A stretch of 64,000 bases of DNA from Paenibacillus sonchi (GTDB taxonomy: Bacteria > Bacillota > Bacilli > Paenibacillales > Paenibacillaceae): contig NZ_CP068595.1 of assembly GCF_016772475.1 (NCBI RefSeq), positions 682,001 through 746,000 on the forward strand, read 5' to 3'. The position numbers and the translations under genes were made by a program. Shown here one piece after another: positions 54,394 to 63,499 of the stretch (position 1 is its first letter; each line of letters begins with the position of its first letter). Below the pieces are notes generated by a model. That model saw nothing but the letters and a program-made list of their open reading frames with translations, did no database searches and was not told the DNA's origin.

Positions 54394-54581
54394 CCAAGTG
54401 GAAAAAGTAAACTTAATTCCCTCCATCCCGCCTCCCCGCTAACGTTAAGTGGAAAAAGGACAACTAATCTGCCCTATTCGCACGCTTACCCGTGAATTTG
54501 TTCATATTAAGTGTACTTTTTCCCACTATTCCCTCTTCAGGAGGCTTTTTTGTTTCATTTAAGTATACTAATTCCACTTCA
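54394..54581. repeat. Four-palindrome element (quartet 4), beside the 51-bp array
   Basis: Four related units of the form TTAAGTGG..CCACTTAA lie at 54394-54416, 54445-54467, 54507-54529 and 54559-54581. Centres are 54405, 54456, 54518 and 54570, spaced 51, 62 and 52 bp. It lies between the tandem array and the convergent sco gene. The 959-bp gap 53734-54692 thus holds two repeat structures and no supported gene. Confidence 0.8.
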
Positions 54582-54692
54582 CCTTACCGGAGCTTCCCGC
54601 ACAATAGGAAATCTCCGTTTCCAACAAAAAACGCCTAATCCGTATCTTGCATCACATGCAAGAATTCGAACAAGGCGCTATTTTCTTACATA

Positions 54693-55313
54693 TTATGATT
54701 CGCGGGCTAATTTCTTCAGCGCACCGGCCAAAAATTCCGGGGTCACGTTCTCCGTATCTCCGGCATCATACAATCCCCGCAGCCGATTGTTCCGGTCCAC
54801 CAGACCGATTAGGTTGGCATGGGCAAAGTTATCCTTGTTGTCCCCGTAAATCAAGACCTTGAAGGAGTCAGCCGCCAGCGTACGGACCTGCTCCTGATCC
54901 CCCCGCAGAAAGTACCAGCCGCTGTAGTCCGCATGAAAGCGGTCCGCAAACGCCTTAATCGCTTCACGCGTATCATTCAAGGGGTCAAAAGAAATGGAGA
55001 CGAATTCCACATCCTTGCCGAAGCTGCCGTCTTTTTTCAGCAGATCCTGTGTCTGCGACAGCATAAAGGTAGTGATGGGGCAGACATCCGGGCATTCCGT
55101 GAAGAAGAAATAGACGAGTCTGGGCTTCCCTTCCGTATCCGCCAGCGTGATTGGCTTGCCATCCACGTTTTCAAGCGTGAAGTCCTGCACCTCTCCGATT
55201 ACAGGCAGTTTGTCATTTCCTTTGTTCCAATAACCAACTGCCAGATACGCCGCCAAACCCAAGGCGACCAGCAGCATCAGCCACGTCCATTTGTAGCGCT
55301 TCAAGGTCTGCAC
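54693..55313 (-). CDS. SCO1/SenC-family copper chaperone
   Basis: A 206-residue membrane-anchored, outward-facing thioredoxin-fold protein that delivers copper to, or reduces, the CuA site of cytochrome c oxidase. One N-terminal helix (about 10-28) is followed by the copper site FFTECPDVCP (Cys74, Cys78) and the third ligand His165 in FAHANLIG. It corresponds to B. subtilis YpmQ (BsSCO). It lies 15 bp downstream of ctaB on the same strand, which supports an oxidase-maturation operon. Confidence 0.92.
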   Translation of the reverse strand: MQTLKRYKWTWLMLLVALGLAAYLAVGYWNKGNDKLPVIGEVQDFTLENVDGKPITLADTEGKPRLVYFFFTECPDVCPITTFMLSQTQDLLKKDGSFGKDVEFVSISFDPLNDTREAIKAFADRFHADYSGWYFLRGDQEQVRTLAADSFKVLIYGDNKDNFAHANLIGLVDRNNRLRGLYDAGDTENVTPEFLAGALKKLARES

Positions 55314-55328
55314 AGGACACTCTCCCCC

Positions 55329-56261
55329 TTAACCGTGAATCGTATTCAGTACAAGCACAATCAGACTGACTGTCAGGTAATTAATGGAGAAAAAGAAATT
55401 CTGTTTCGCCCAAGCATCGTCATCCTTCGCTCTAAATCCCTTTAAAGTCAGGTACAGCCAGGCAAGCGACAATCCCGCAGAAATAACCAGGTAAAAGATG
55501 CCTGCGTAATCATAAACATACATCAATACCGGAATGGGCAGCAGCAGCGCTACATAAGGAATCATTTGAAACTTCGTGCGCCGCGTGCCCTTGACTACCG
55601 GCAGCAGCGGAAAACCCGCTGCGCGGTACTCTTCCTTGCGGCGGATGCCGAGCGCCCAGAAATGCGGCGGCTGCCACAGGAACAACATCGCGAACAGCAG
55701 CCAGGCCCCCAGGTCAACTGCCCCGGTAACAGCCACATAACCGATAACCGGAGGCATCGCGCCCGAGATGGCCCCTACCGATGTGCTCCACGTAGATGTT
55801 CTTTTGAGCCAAAGGGTGTACACTACTACATATACAAACATGCCGACGATGCCGAAGATTCCGGCAAGCACGCCGCAAAATGCAAACAGCACGGCAAGAC
55901 CGGCTATGCCAAGGCCTATGGCGTAGATCAGCACCGTTTGCGGCTTCAGTCTACCCGTTGGCAGACCGCGTTCGCGTGTTCTTTCCATTTTCATATCCAG
56001 ATCACGGTCGAAATAGTTATTGAACACACAGGCAGAAGCCATGACCAGCATCGTTCCGAGCAGGGTTAGGATCAACCGCCCATACTGCACATCCCAGCCT
56101 GAAGCCACCCAGTATCCCGCAAAAGCTGCGATCAGATTCGAACGGATAATACCGGGCTTAGTCACCGTAATAAAATCGCGCCAGCCGGCACCTTCTTTGG
56201 GTGATTTGGCAGACAAAGCTGCGGAATCCGAAGAAGCTTGATACCTCAATTGATTGTCCAC
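55329..56261 (-). CDS. ctaB: Protoheme IX farnesyltransferase (heme O synthase)
   Basis: A 310-residue UbiA-type membrane prenyltransferase that attaches a farnesyl group to heme b. The two Asp-rich motifs are NNYFDRDLDMKMERTRERGL and the later DDDAWAK loop region. FLWQPPHFWALGIRRKEEYR is a CtaB hallmark. About nine helices. A sigma-A promoter lies at 56364-56393. ctaA at 40836 completes heme A synthesis. Confidence 0.94.
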   Translation of the reverse strand: MDNQLRYQASSDSAALSAKSPKEGAGWRDFITVTKPGIIRSNLIAAFAGYWVASGWDVQYGRLILTLLGTMLVMASACVFNNYFDRDLDMKMERTRERGLPTGRLKPQTVLIYAIGLGIAGLAVLFAFCGVLAGIFGIVGMFVYVVVYTLWLKRTSTWSTSVGAISGAMPPVIGYVAVTGAVDLGAWLLFAMLFLWQPPHFWALGIRRKEEYRAAGFPLLPVVKGTRRTKFQMIPYVALLLPIPVLMYVYDYAGIFYLVISAGLSLAWLYLTLKGFRAKDDDAWAKQNFFFSINYLTVSLIVLVLNTIHG

Positions 56262-56363
56262 GATTAGTGTTCCTCCTTCTAAAGGACTTCTACGTTCCGC
56301 CGGAGCATAAAATCGGAATTAACGTTCTCAGTTGAGAATATTATTCACTCTGCTGTTAACTTT

Positions 56364-56393
56364 ATCATATCAAACCCGAAAAGAGTTTGACAA
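56364..56393 (-). promoter_or_regulatory. Sigma-A promoter of ctaB-sco
   Basis: TTGTCA (56393-56388) and TATGAT (56369-56364) on the minus strand with an 18-bp spacer. Confidence 0.6.
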
Positions 56394-56520
56394 TCATCGG
56401 CCAATATGTTCATCAATTTGACAATTGCGTGACAATATTTATTTTATCCCCCCTAAATAACTGGACGTCAAATTGGGTAGTTATTAATAGAGAACTTCCG
56501 TACAAAGGAGATCTGACCAA

Positions 56521-57525
56521 ATGGATACCGCTACACATTTCGTTATGGGCCTGGGACTCGCTGGACTGTCCTTCGTCGATCCCGTCGTTGCCTCCCAGCC
56601 GACTTTGGCCGGGGCTGTCATGGTCGCCACCGTACTGGCCTCTCAAGCACCCGATGCCGATACCGCACTGCGTTTGAAGGACAACGCGCTGTATATCCGC
56701 AACCATCGGGGAATCACACATTCACTGCCGTTTTTACTGCTGTGGCCTGCCTTGATCACTTTGGTTATTGGACCGCTCTTCGGGTTCACAGAGCTACATG
56801 ATTTGAGCCATATCGCCCTGTGGAGCTTCATCGGCGTGGCTGTTCATGTATTCACCGATCTGTTCAATACTTATGGAACGCAGGCCGCGCGTCCGTTTAC
56901 GGAGAAATGGATCGCCTGGAACATTATCCACATCTTTGATCCGTTTATATTTGGCAGCCATGTAGCGGCCATCATTCTCTGGATCAGCGGGTTCGTTCCG
57001 CCGGCTCCGTTATTCATTACCCTGTATGCCTGCATCGCGCTTTATTATATTTGGCGGACACTGGTGCACGCCCGGCTGACAAGGAAACTCAAGACCAAGG
57101 ATATCCATCATAGCCCCGGTGAACGCTATTTTGTAATTCCGACCATATCACCTACACGCTGGAATGTGGTCAAAGCCAAGCCCGACGGCAGCTATATTAT
57201 CGGCCTGCTGAACAGCGGACGGCTTGAATGGTTCAAGCATGCGGTATGCTCCACTCACCCCGCCGTTGAACATTCCAAAAGCCATCCCGATATTAAAGCC
57301 TTTCTGTACTTTACCTCCTACGCGGTAGCTGAGGTCGAGGAACTTCCCTCCGGTTATATTGTACGCTGGGGGGATGTCCGTTATTTACACCGCAAGCAAT
57401 TCCCGTTTGTTGCAGTACTGGTTATGGACAGCCAATATCATCCACTTAACACCTATGTGGGCTGGCTAAGCAGCGAGAAGCTGGATGAACGGTTCGCCAT
57501 CGATCCGGGTTCCATGAAGCTTTAG
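56521..57525 (+). CDS. yfhP: YfhP-like metal-dependent hydrolase family membrane protein
   Basis: A 334-residue membrane protein of the DUF457/YdjM superfamily. The N-terminal part contains MDTATHFVMGLGL, the conserved ASQAPDADT and NHRGITHSLPFLLLW with metal-ligand-type His and Asp residues, and HVFTDLFNTYGTQ. About five helices are followed by a soluble C-terminal domain (about 195-334). AAAGGAG precedes the ATG. It matches B. subtilis YfhP in length and motifs. The enzymatic activity of the family is presumed from the motif, not known. Confidence 0.82.
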   Translation: MDTATHFVMGLGLAGLSFVDPVVASQPTLAGAVMVATVLASQAPDADTALRLKDNALYIRNHRGITHSLPFLLLWPALITLVIGPLFGFTELHDLSHIALWSFIGVAVHVFTDLFNTYGTQAARPFTEKWIAWNIIHIFDPFIFGSHVAAIILWISGFVPPAPLFITLYACIALYYIWRTLVHARLTRKLKTKDIHHSPGERYFVIPTISPTRWNVVKAKPDGSYIIGLLNSGRLEWFKHAVCSTHPAVEHSKSHPDIKAFLYFTSYAVAEVEELPSGYIVRWGDVRYLHRKQFPFVAVLVMDSQYHPLNTYVGWLSSEKLDERFAIDPGSMKL

Positions 57526-57539
57526 GTTTTGCAGGCGAG

Positions 57540-57559
57540 GCGTCCGTTTCGGCGGACGC
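57540..57559 (+). terminator. Terminator of yfhP
   Basis: GCGTCCG pairs with CGGACGC around TTTCGG, followed by TTTTG, 15 bp past the stop. Confidence 0.8.
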
Positions 57560-57711
57560 TTTTGCTGTTTGAACCGGAAACCTTCACAATTATGAAAACT
57601 CATCCCTTGACGCCTGCCAACGCATAGGGCACAATCACCATAAAGCGTTTTCACTTCAACACAAGCAGAAACATAAGGATGATTTGTGTCGTGGAACATA
57701 TAAATATAAAA

Positions 57712-57739
57712 TCCCGCTGTGCAGAAAATACGCAGCGGG
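57712..57739 (-). terminator. Hairpin terminator, probably for trpS
   Basis: CCCGCTGT and ACGCAGCGGG form a stem. The minus-strand tail is ATTTTATATTT. If it ends trpS, the trpS mRNA runs antisense through the small gene at 57795. Confidence 0.6.
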
Positions 57740-57794
57740 AAAATTGAAAATCTTTTAGTTCATCAAATAAACAAAGGAAAGAAGGCTGACGTTT

Positions 57795-57989
57795 ATGGGT
57801 AAAGGCTTATCCCTCTGGTTCGCAGTTTCTTCCATTCTCCTCCTGACTGCAGCCTCTATTTCCATCAGTACTAATATTTGGCTGGCGCTGCTGCTGGGAG
57901 TCTTGTGCATTTTGAATATTGGCTGGGGCTTCATCCTCAAAGCCAGACTGAGACGCAAGGCGGAGGCCAAGACGCACCAGTCTTCCTAG
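57795..57989 (+). CDS. Small two-span membrane protein overlapping trpS
   Basis: A 64-residue protein with two hydrophobic helices (about 5-24 and 27-48) and a basic tail KARLRRKAEAKTHQSS. GAAGG lies 9 bp before the ATG. Its 3' end overlaps the trpS stop by 4 bp on the opposite strand, so the two genes converge tail to tail. Function unknown. Confidence 0.65.
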   Translation: MGKGLSLWFAVSSILLLTAASISISTNIWLALLLGVLCILNIGWGFILKARLRRKAEAKTHQSS

Positions 57990-58975
57990 CGCAGCGGCAG
58001 GAATCCCATCTTCTCTTTGACACCGGCGAGCGTCCGGGCGGCGACTCCGCGGGCGCGTTCTGCTCCTTCAGCGAGAATATCGCTCAGGGCGCCGGAGCTG
58101 CGGATCTCCCGGTATTTCTGCTGGAGAGGCTCAAGCGCAGCCACCAGAACCTCGCCCAGATCCTTTTTGAAGCCGCCGTACATTTGACCCTCATACCGGT
58201 CGGCAATCTGCTGCAGGGTCATTCCGGAGCATTCAGCATAGATACTCATCAGGTTGCTGATCTCAGGCTTATTCGCCGGATCAAAGATAACCTCACGGCC
58301 TGAATCGGTTGTGGCGCGGCTTATTTTTTTGCGGATCACATCAGGCGGGTCCAGCAGGGCGATATAGCTGCCCGGATTCGGGTTGCTTTTGCTCATCTTC
58401 TTCGTACCGTCATCCAGGGACATAATCCGTGCACCGACTTCAGGAATGTAAGGCTCCGGAACCGTGAAGAAATCACCAAAACGGTGGTTGAAGCGTCCTG
58501 CCAAATCACGCGTCAGCTCCAGATGCTGCTTCTGGTCTTCCCCCACCGGCACCAGATCGGCATTGTAGACCAGTATATCGGCAGCCATCAGCGAAGGATA
58601 CACGAACAAACCTGCACCTACGGAATCTTTGCCTGAAGATTTATCCTTGAACTGGGTCATCCGTTCCAGCTCCCCCATCGCTGTGAGGGTGGTCATAATC
58701 CAGCCCAGTTCCGCATGCTGCTGTACGTGCGACTGCATGTAGACATTGGAGATTTTGGGATCGATTCCGGCCGCAAGATACAGCGCCGCCACAGATTCTG
58801 AATTCTCACGCAGGGCGGCAGGGTCCTGTGAGACGGTGATGGCATGCAGATCGACGACCATAAAGTAGCATTCATGCTCCTCCTGCAGTTTGACGAAATT
58901 TTTGATCGCACCGATGTAGTTCCCCAGGGTCAGTGAACCGCTCGGCTGGATGCCGGACAACACTTTTTTAGCCAT
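57986..58975 (-). CDS. trpS: Tryptophanyl-tRNA synthetase
   Basis: A 329-residue class I aminoacyl-tRNA synthetase. The HIGH-type motif is SGIQPSGSLTLGNYIG (residues 7-22), and the KMSKS loop is GTKKMSKSNPN. AADILVYNADLVPVGEDQKQ forms the tryptophan pocket and dimer region. The ATG follows GGAGGG. A tryptophan T-box leader precedes it, so expression rises when uncharged tRNA-Trp accumulates. Confidence 0.97.
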   Translation of the reverse strand: MAKKVLSGIQPSGSLTLGNYIGAIKNFVKLQEEHECYFMVVDLHAITVSQDPAALRENSESVAALYLAAGIDPKISNVYMQSHVQQHAELGWIMTTLTAMGELERMTQFKDKSSGKDSVGAGLFVYPSLMAADILVYNADLVPVGEDQKQHLELTRDLAGRFNHRFGDFFTVPEPYIPEVGARIMSLDDGTKKMSKSNPNPGSYIALLDPPDVIRKKISRATTDSGREVIFDPANKPEISNLMSIYAECSGMTLQQIADRYEGQMYGGFKKDLGEVLVAALEPLQQKYREIRSSGALSDILAEGAERARGVAARTLAGVKEKMGFLPLR

Positions 58976-59020
58976 AATATTTCCCTCCGGTTTATGTTTT
59001 CACTTGAACCGCAGCACGCA

Positions 59021-59290
59021 AAAAAGCCCCACATCCGCAAGGGACGTGAGACCGTGGTGCCACCCTTATTCGCCGTGCGCAGCCTCTTCCCAGAGGTCTG
59101 CCGCAACAGCCTTGACTTCCGTTAACGGGGAAGAGCCGGCCGGTCTACTTAAGCCTGGAGCTTGTTCGAGCACGGCGCTCATGGGTCCATTCAGCCTGGA
59201 GTGAACCACCGGTTCGCATCAACCACCGGCTTTCTGAAGGTGCTTCTCCCGCCTACTTGTCCCTGTCATCGCATTGTCATTTTCATGAAT
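59021..59290 (-). promoter_or_regulatory. T-box riboswitch leader of trpS
   Basis: The conserved T-box sequence AGGGTGGCACCACGG is at 59066-59052 on the minus strand. The terminator stem CACGTCC/GGATGTG lies at about 59029-59051, followed by six U. Upstream is a long stem I region with a UGG (Trp) specifier candidate in GAATGGACC near 59187. Uncharged tRNA-Trp would favour the antiterminator and trpS expression. Confidence 0.93.
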
Positions 59291-59296
59291 GCATTC

Positions 59297-59325
59297 ATCA
59301 TAGTGCGAACCGGAGAAGTTGTCAA
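59297..59325 (-). promoter_or_regulatory. Sigma-A promoter of trpS
   Basis: A perfect TTGACA (59325-59320) and TATGAT (59302-59297) on the minus strand with a 17-bp spacer. Confidence 0.8.
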
Positions 59326-59410
59326 ATGACTAACCACAAGTACATAAATCTGGTATGATAAGGGTATCCGTGTCTATCCGATTACAGCTAATCAAAGGAG
59401 CATACTTCTC

Positions 59411-60385
59411 ATGAAACAGGTGACCAAAGGGCAGTGGGGCGGTTATGATACTTATATTTTGCATAGCCGTGAGCTGGAAGTCACGCTTTTGCCGCGACTG
59501 GGTAACAACGTTATTTCATTGTGGGACCGTAAGCAAAACCGTGAAATTCTTCGCAAGCCGGAAGAGAGCGACCTCTCCTATTACCTTCAGAAGCCTTATC
59601 ATTTCGGCATGCCGCTCCTGATTCCGCCCGGACGCATCCGCCAGGGGCAATTCCAGTTCGAAGGCAAGGCCTATCAGTTCGAGCAGAATACAGCGGGAGG
59701 CCACCACATTCACGGCCTGCACCGGACACAAGCCTGGTGCGTCAGTGATATTGAAGAAGACGAGGAAGGCTGCGCGGTGACTACTGAATTCAATACCGAA
59801 GATGATCCCCGCTGGATGGAGCAGTTCCCCGTTCCTCTGAAGCTCGAGATGACGTTCCGGCTGCAGGATAACCGTTTCAGGCAAACCCTAAAAATTACCC
59901 ATCAGGGAACAGCCTGTGTCCCTTTTGGAATCGGCTATCATACCTGGTTTATGATTGATGGCGAGCCCGGGCGCTGGAAGCTTCAGCTTCCAGCCGAAAA
60001 TGTCTATGAATTGAACGATGAACTGCTGACAAGCGGCAATCTCCTGCCTCTCGGTGAGCTGGAAGCCCTGAACCAGGGCTTAGGACTTCGGGGAATCAAT
60101 CTGGACACTGTGCTGCGCATAGGAGATCAGCAGCCCGCTGAGGCAGTGCTGACAAGGGATGACGGCTACGTCCTGCGCTATTCGGCCGACCAGGAATACT
60201 TCCGCCACTGGGTGGTATACACCAATGGAACGGCAGACCAATATCTGTGCATAGAGCCCTATACGTGGCTTCCTGACGGGCCCAACCTCGGCAAAGATGC
60301 TGCTTTTACAGGCATCATTACCTTGGAGCCCCAACAGACTCTTGCGGTCTCAAGCAATCTAGAGGTAGTCAGTCCCGAACTATAA
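59411..60385 (+). CDS. Aldose 1-epimerase family protein
   Basis: A 324-residue galactose-mutarotase-like protein. It begins with beta strands (LEVTLLPRLGNNVISLWDRK). The likely catalytic His are in GGHHIHGLHRTQAW and GIGYHTWFMIDG, and the Glu is in LCIEPYTWLPDGPN, the usual late position. The family interconverts sugar anomers; the sugar is not known. AAAGGAG precedes the ATG. It is divergent from trpS. Confidence 0.85.
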   Translation: MKQVTKGQWGGYDTYILHSRELEVTLLPRLGNNVISLWDRKQNREILRKPEESDLSYYLQKPYHFGMPLLIPPGRIRQGQFQFEGKAYQFEQNTAGGHHIHGLHRTQAWCVSDIEEDEEGCAVTTEFNTEDDPRWMEQFPVPLKLEMTFRLQDNRFRQTLKITHQGTACVPFGIGYHTWFMIDGEPGRWKLQLPAENVYELNDELLTSGNLLPLGELEALNQGLGLRGINLDTVLRIGDQQPAEAVLTRDDGYVLRYSADQEYFRHWVVYTNGTADQYLCIEPYTWLPDGPNLGKDAAFTGIITLEPQQTLAVSSNLEVVSPEL

Positions 60386-60424
60386 ATTTCATATAATTAC
60401 CACCCTTAAAATCTTCTGAACCTG

Positions 60425-60455
60425 TGCATGAATTTCTCTCCCAGCGCCCATACTA
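60425..60455 (+). promoter_or_regulatory. Forespore (sigma-G/F) promoter of the SASP gene
   Basis: CATACTA (60449-60455) matches the sigma-G -10 consensus exactly. TGCATG (60425-60430) is a partial match to the -35 TGAATA, with an 18-bp spacer. Confidence 0.6.
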
Positions 60456-60486
60456 TCTTCACAACGGGCGAAGGAGGTGAACAAAC

Positions 60487-60723
60487 ATGGGTCAAGCAGG
60501 TCAACAAGGTCGCGGTAGCCGTTCCAATAACCTGGTCGTTCCACAAGCAACTGCAGCGCTGCAGCAGTTGAAATATGAAGCAGCACAGGAGCTTGGAGTA
60601 ACAATCCCAGCTGACGGTTATTATGGGAACTACACTTCCCGCGAAACCGGTTCTTTGGGAGGATACATCACCAAACGTCTGGTGCAACTGGCAGAGCAGC
60701 AACTGTCTGGTCGTTCGCAGTAA
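60487..60723 (+). CDS. Alpha/beta-type small acid-soluble spore protein
   Basis: A 78-residue DNA-binding spore protein that coats the forespore chromosome and protects it from UV and heat. The SASP signatures are present: [20 protein letters not shown] and [16 protein letters not shown], including the germination-protease site region (EAAQELGV). AAGGAGGTG precedes the ATG. The sigma-G type promoter fits forespore expression. Confidence 0.95.
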   Translation: MGQAGQQGRGSRSNNLVVPQATAALQQLKYEAAQELGVTIPADGYYGNYTSRETGSLGGYITKRLVQLAEQQLSGRSQ

Positions 60724-60778
60724 CAGCCTTATCATAAGTATCCCGCCAGGCTGAATGCCTGATGCGGACCTGTTTAAC

Positions 60779-60818
60779 AGCCCTCCCGCGCTTCTCGCCG
60801 AAGTGCAGGAGGGCTTTT
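60779..60818 (+). terminator. Terminator of the SASP gene
   Basis: AGCCCTCC pairs with GGAGGGCT and is followed by TTTTGCTT. It also separates the convergent minus-strand gene. Confidence 0.8.
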
Positions 60819-60843
60819 GCTTATGCACATCTGTATGTATAAC

Positions 60844-61254
60844 TCAACCGTAAAACTGATCGGGCTTGTCGGATTGGACATTGCGTGGATAGCGGATCAT
60901 CAGATTAGCCATATTGTAATTGGATTCCAGTGTGGCATCCACCACTACCATTCCCTGGCGGACGGCAAATTCATAGCTGATTTCGCCGTGCGTCCAGCGC
61001 CGCTTGTATTTCAGACTCTCCAGAGCCATAAGCCGGAAAGAAGATTGCTGTACGGTATTCAGCCCTTCCTGCTCTGCAGCGAACGTTCCGCTGCGGCCGG
61101 CCAGGGGATTATGGCGTATTCCGAACTTGCCTATGACGTTATTTCTGATTTGTACAAAGACTGTGCCGGAAGACAGCCCTGACAGTTCCTCCTGCAGTTC
61201 CTTAAATACCAGGTCAATCTGTCTTGCCAGTGAAAGTTGTTCCGTTCTTAACAT
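60844..61254 (-). CDS. Hypothetical protein
   Basis: A 136-residue soluble protein with a helical start (LARQIDLVFKELQEELSGL) and then a beta-rich body (SGTVFVQIRNNVIGKFGIRH, then VVVDATLESNYNMANLMIRY). AGGAGG lies 6 bp before the ATG, so it should be well translated. I see no catalytic or binding motif and do not recognise the family. Confidence 0.7.
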   Translation of the reverse strand: MLRTEQLSLARQIDLVFKELQEELSGLSSGTVFVQIRNNVIGKFGIRHNPLAGRSGTFAAEQEGLNTVQQSSFRLMALESLKYKRRWTHGEISYEFAVRQGMVVVDATLESNYNMANLMIRYPRNVQSDKPDQFYG

Positions 61255-61497
61255 GTGTATCCTCCTAAAAGTTTTGAAAATAGGTGTAAGTGAGTCAAAA
61301 CTCCTTGTTTCATTTTCCTACAAAATCTGCTTCTTAGCAGCCTTTATATAAGGCTTTAGGCTCATTATAGGCCACTAAGTACAAGCCATCAACATTATTC
61401 AACATAAATGGGTGTTTATCCCTATATGTGCGTGATTTTCGTTATTTTATTGTATATAACCTTCTACCAATCGTCTTAATTCGACAGCATTCCAGCA
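61255..61497. other. Intergenic region upstream of the hypothetical gene
   Basis: AT-rich sequence between the hypothetical gene and the M3 peptidase terminator. It presumably holds the promoter of the former. No gene or quartet element is seen. Confidence 0.4.
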
Positions 61498-61525
61498 TAA
61501 AAAAAGGCCCCTTTACAGGGGCCTT
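61498..61525 (-). terminator. Terminator of the M3 peptidase gene
   Basis: AAGGCCCC pairs with GGGGCCTT, and the minus-strand tail is seven U. Confidence 0.85.
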
Positions 61526-61600
61526 GCGCGTTAATACAAGGTTTTCAAGCCTTCACCGTTGCCTGAAAAAACAGCAACTGTCTTCGTTCTGACAAACTTT

Positions 61601-63399
61601 TCAAGCCGAAGGCTCCGTCAATTTCATAAATTCGTTGATATCGGCAATGATCAAATCCGCTGCGCCCTGCCAGAAATCCGGCTGAGTCAGATCAACACCA
61701 AGGTGTTTCTGCACCAGGTCTTCCAGCGTCATGATGCCCGTGTCACGCAGCAGGCTGTCATACTTATCGGCAAAGGAAGTCCCTTCCTGAAGCGCGATCT
61801 TGTACAGTCCTGTACTGAACATGTAACCAACGGTATACGGGAAGTTATAGAATGGGACATCCGTAATATAAAAATGCAGCTTGGACGCCCAGAAATGCGG
61901 ATGGTATTCGGAAAGAATCCCGCAGAAGGCTTCCTTCTGCGCTTCAACCATCAGTGCCGACAATTCTTCGGCATTTACAAGCCCCTGCTTCCGTTTCTCA
62001 TAAAAACGGGTTTCGAACAAAAAGCGGGCGTGGATATTCATGAAGAAGGCTACACTGTTCTGGATTTTTGCTTCGAGCAGGGCAATTTTCTCCCCGCTGC
62101 TTGCAGCAGCCTTCACCTGGGCATCGGCCACAATGACCTCTGCGAAGGTTGAAGCGGTCTCCGCGACATTCATAGCATAGTTTTGATTGAATACCGGGAG
62201 ATCCTCCAGCAGATAGGAATGATAAGCATGTCCAAGCTCATGTGCCAGCGTCGACACATTGGACGGGGTCCCGCTGTAAGTCATAAAAATGCGTGATTCC
62301 TTGCTCTCCGGAAAGGATACGCAAAATCCGCCGGGGCGTTTGCCTGGACGGTCTTCGACTTCGATCCAATTGCTGTCGAAAGCATGTTCAGCAAAATCCG
62401 CCAGCTTAGGACTGAAATTGCGGAATTGTGCCACAATGTCTTTTGCTGCCTGATCATAGGGGATTTTGCCGGAGGACTCGCCTACCGGAGCTTCCACATC
62501 CACCCAGGACAGCGATTCCAGCCCGAGCAGCTTGGCTTTGCGGCTCAAGTAGGAGACCAGCCCCGGCTTGGCTTTGGTGATGACATCCCACATCGTATCC
62601 AGCGATTGATGCGACATGCGGTTAATGGCCAGCGGCTCCTTCAGCACATCCTCCCAGCCGCGGCCTTTGTACAGATTCAGACGGAACCCGGCCAGATGAT
62701 TGAGGGTATCCGCACAATAGTCCGCAGCGCCGCCCCAGGCTTCTTCCCATTTGCGGAACATCGCCTCCCGGACCTTGGGATCGGGGTCGTCGAGCTTGTT
62801 GAAGGCTTGCCCGGCAGACAGCAGCCTGGTCCCCTCTTCATCCTCATAAGGGATCTGTATGGACCCGACAATCGTTTCGTAATGCTCGCTCCAGCCATGA
62901 TAGCCGTCAACGGCCAGCGTAAGCGCAAATGCCTCCAGCTCAGGACTCATTTTTTCTTGGGCTAGATCGCGGCTCTCGATAAGCACGAACTTCAGGGGGC
63001 AATCTCTGGACGGGCCATCCACACCTGCCATACCTCATCAGAGGTTTGGCGCAGTACATCATCGAACTTCGAGCTGACTCCCTCGAAATCTGCCCGCAGG
63101 CCTGCAACCTTGGAGGATAACCGTACCGCCCCCTTGTCCTGCTGGTTCTGGGCACCCAGACATCCGGCGAACTCGGATGCCTGCACCAGCCGCCCGGAAC
63201 AGCTCTGCAGCAGCGCTATCACATCATCCAGTTGCCTGGTGGACTCGATATTTGCCGGTGATGCAGCAGCCGCAACCTGCTGATCCAATACCCCAATGTC
63301 CGTTTCCAGCTGCTTCAAAAAATGCTCGAATTCCGCCGAGGCTGAGCCTCCCGGAAATATAGAATCCAGATCCCAGGTCAATGATAAAGGCTGTTTCAT
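61601..63399 (-). pseudogene. M3-family oligoendopeptidase, PepF type (one frameshift)
   Basis: A zinc metallopeptidase of 599 residues (corrected) that cuts short peptides in the cytosol. The zinc motif is HELGHAYH in STLAHELGHAYHSYLLED, and the third ligand is in the downstream MNVAETASTFAEV helix. The N-terminal third is in another frame. One G added to the G5 run (62995-62999) joins VWMARPEIAP to LKFVLIESRDLAQEK. The start is ATG 63399 (MKQPLSLTWDLDSIFPGGS). As sequenced, the product would stop at 135 residues, but everything else is intact. Confidence 0.9.
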
Positions 63400-63499
63400 T
63401 GTATCTCACCTTTCCTTTGTTACATTTGGTTTTTGTGTTTGGCCTGCGGCCATGGTAAAGTGAATTACAAAAGCTGCACATTTACAAGGAGGTCATCAC

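Noticed and set aside
53737..54442. Repeat proteins of 180-230 residues across the hairpin array on both strands
   Set aside because: The period is divisible by three, so several frames stay open by arithmetic alone. The translations are unlike each other and no convincing start and ribosome site pair exists, apart from one weak minus-strand candidate at 54426.
118..62999. Programmed ribosomal frameshifting at the nine split genes
   Set aside because: All sites lack a slippery heptamer, lie in unrelated families and are repaired by the same single-base G/C addition. Sequencing error is simpler.
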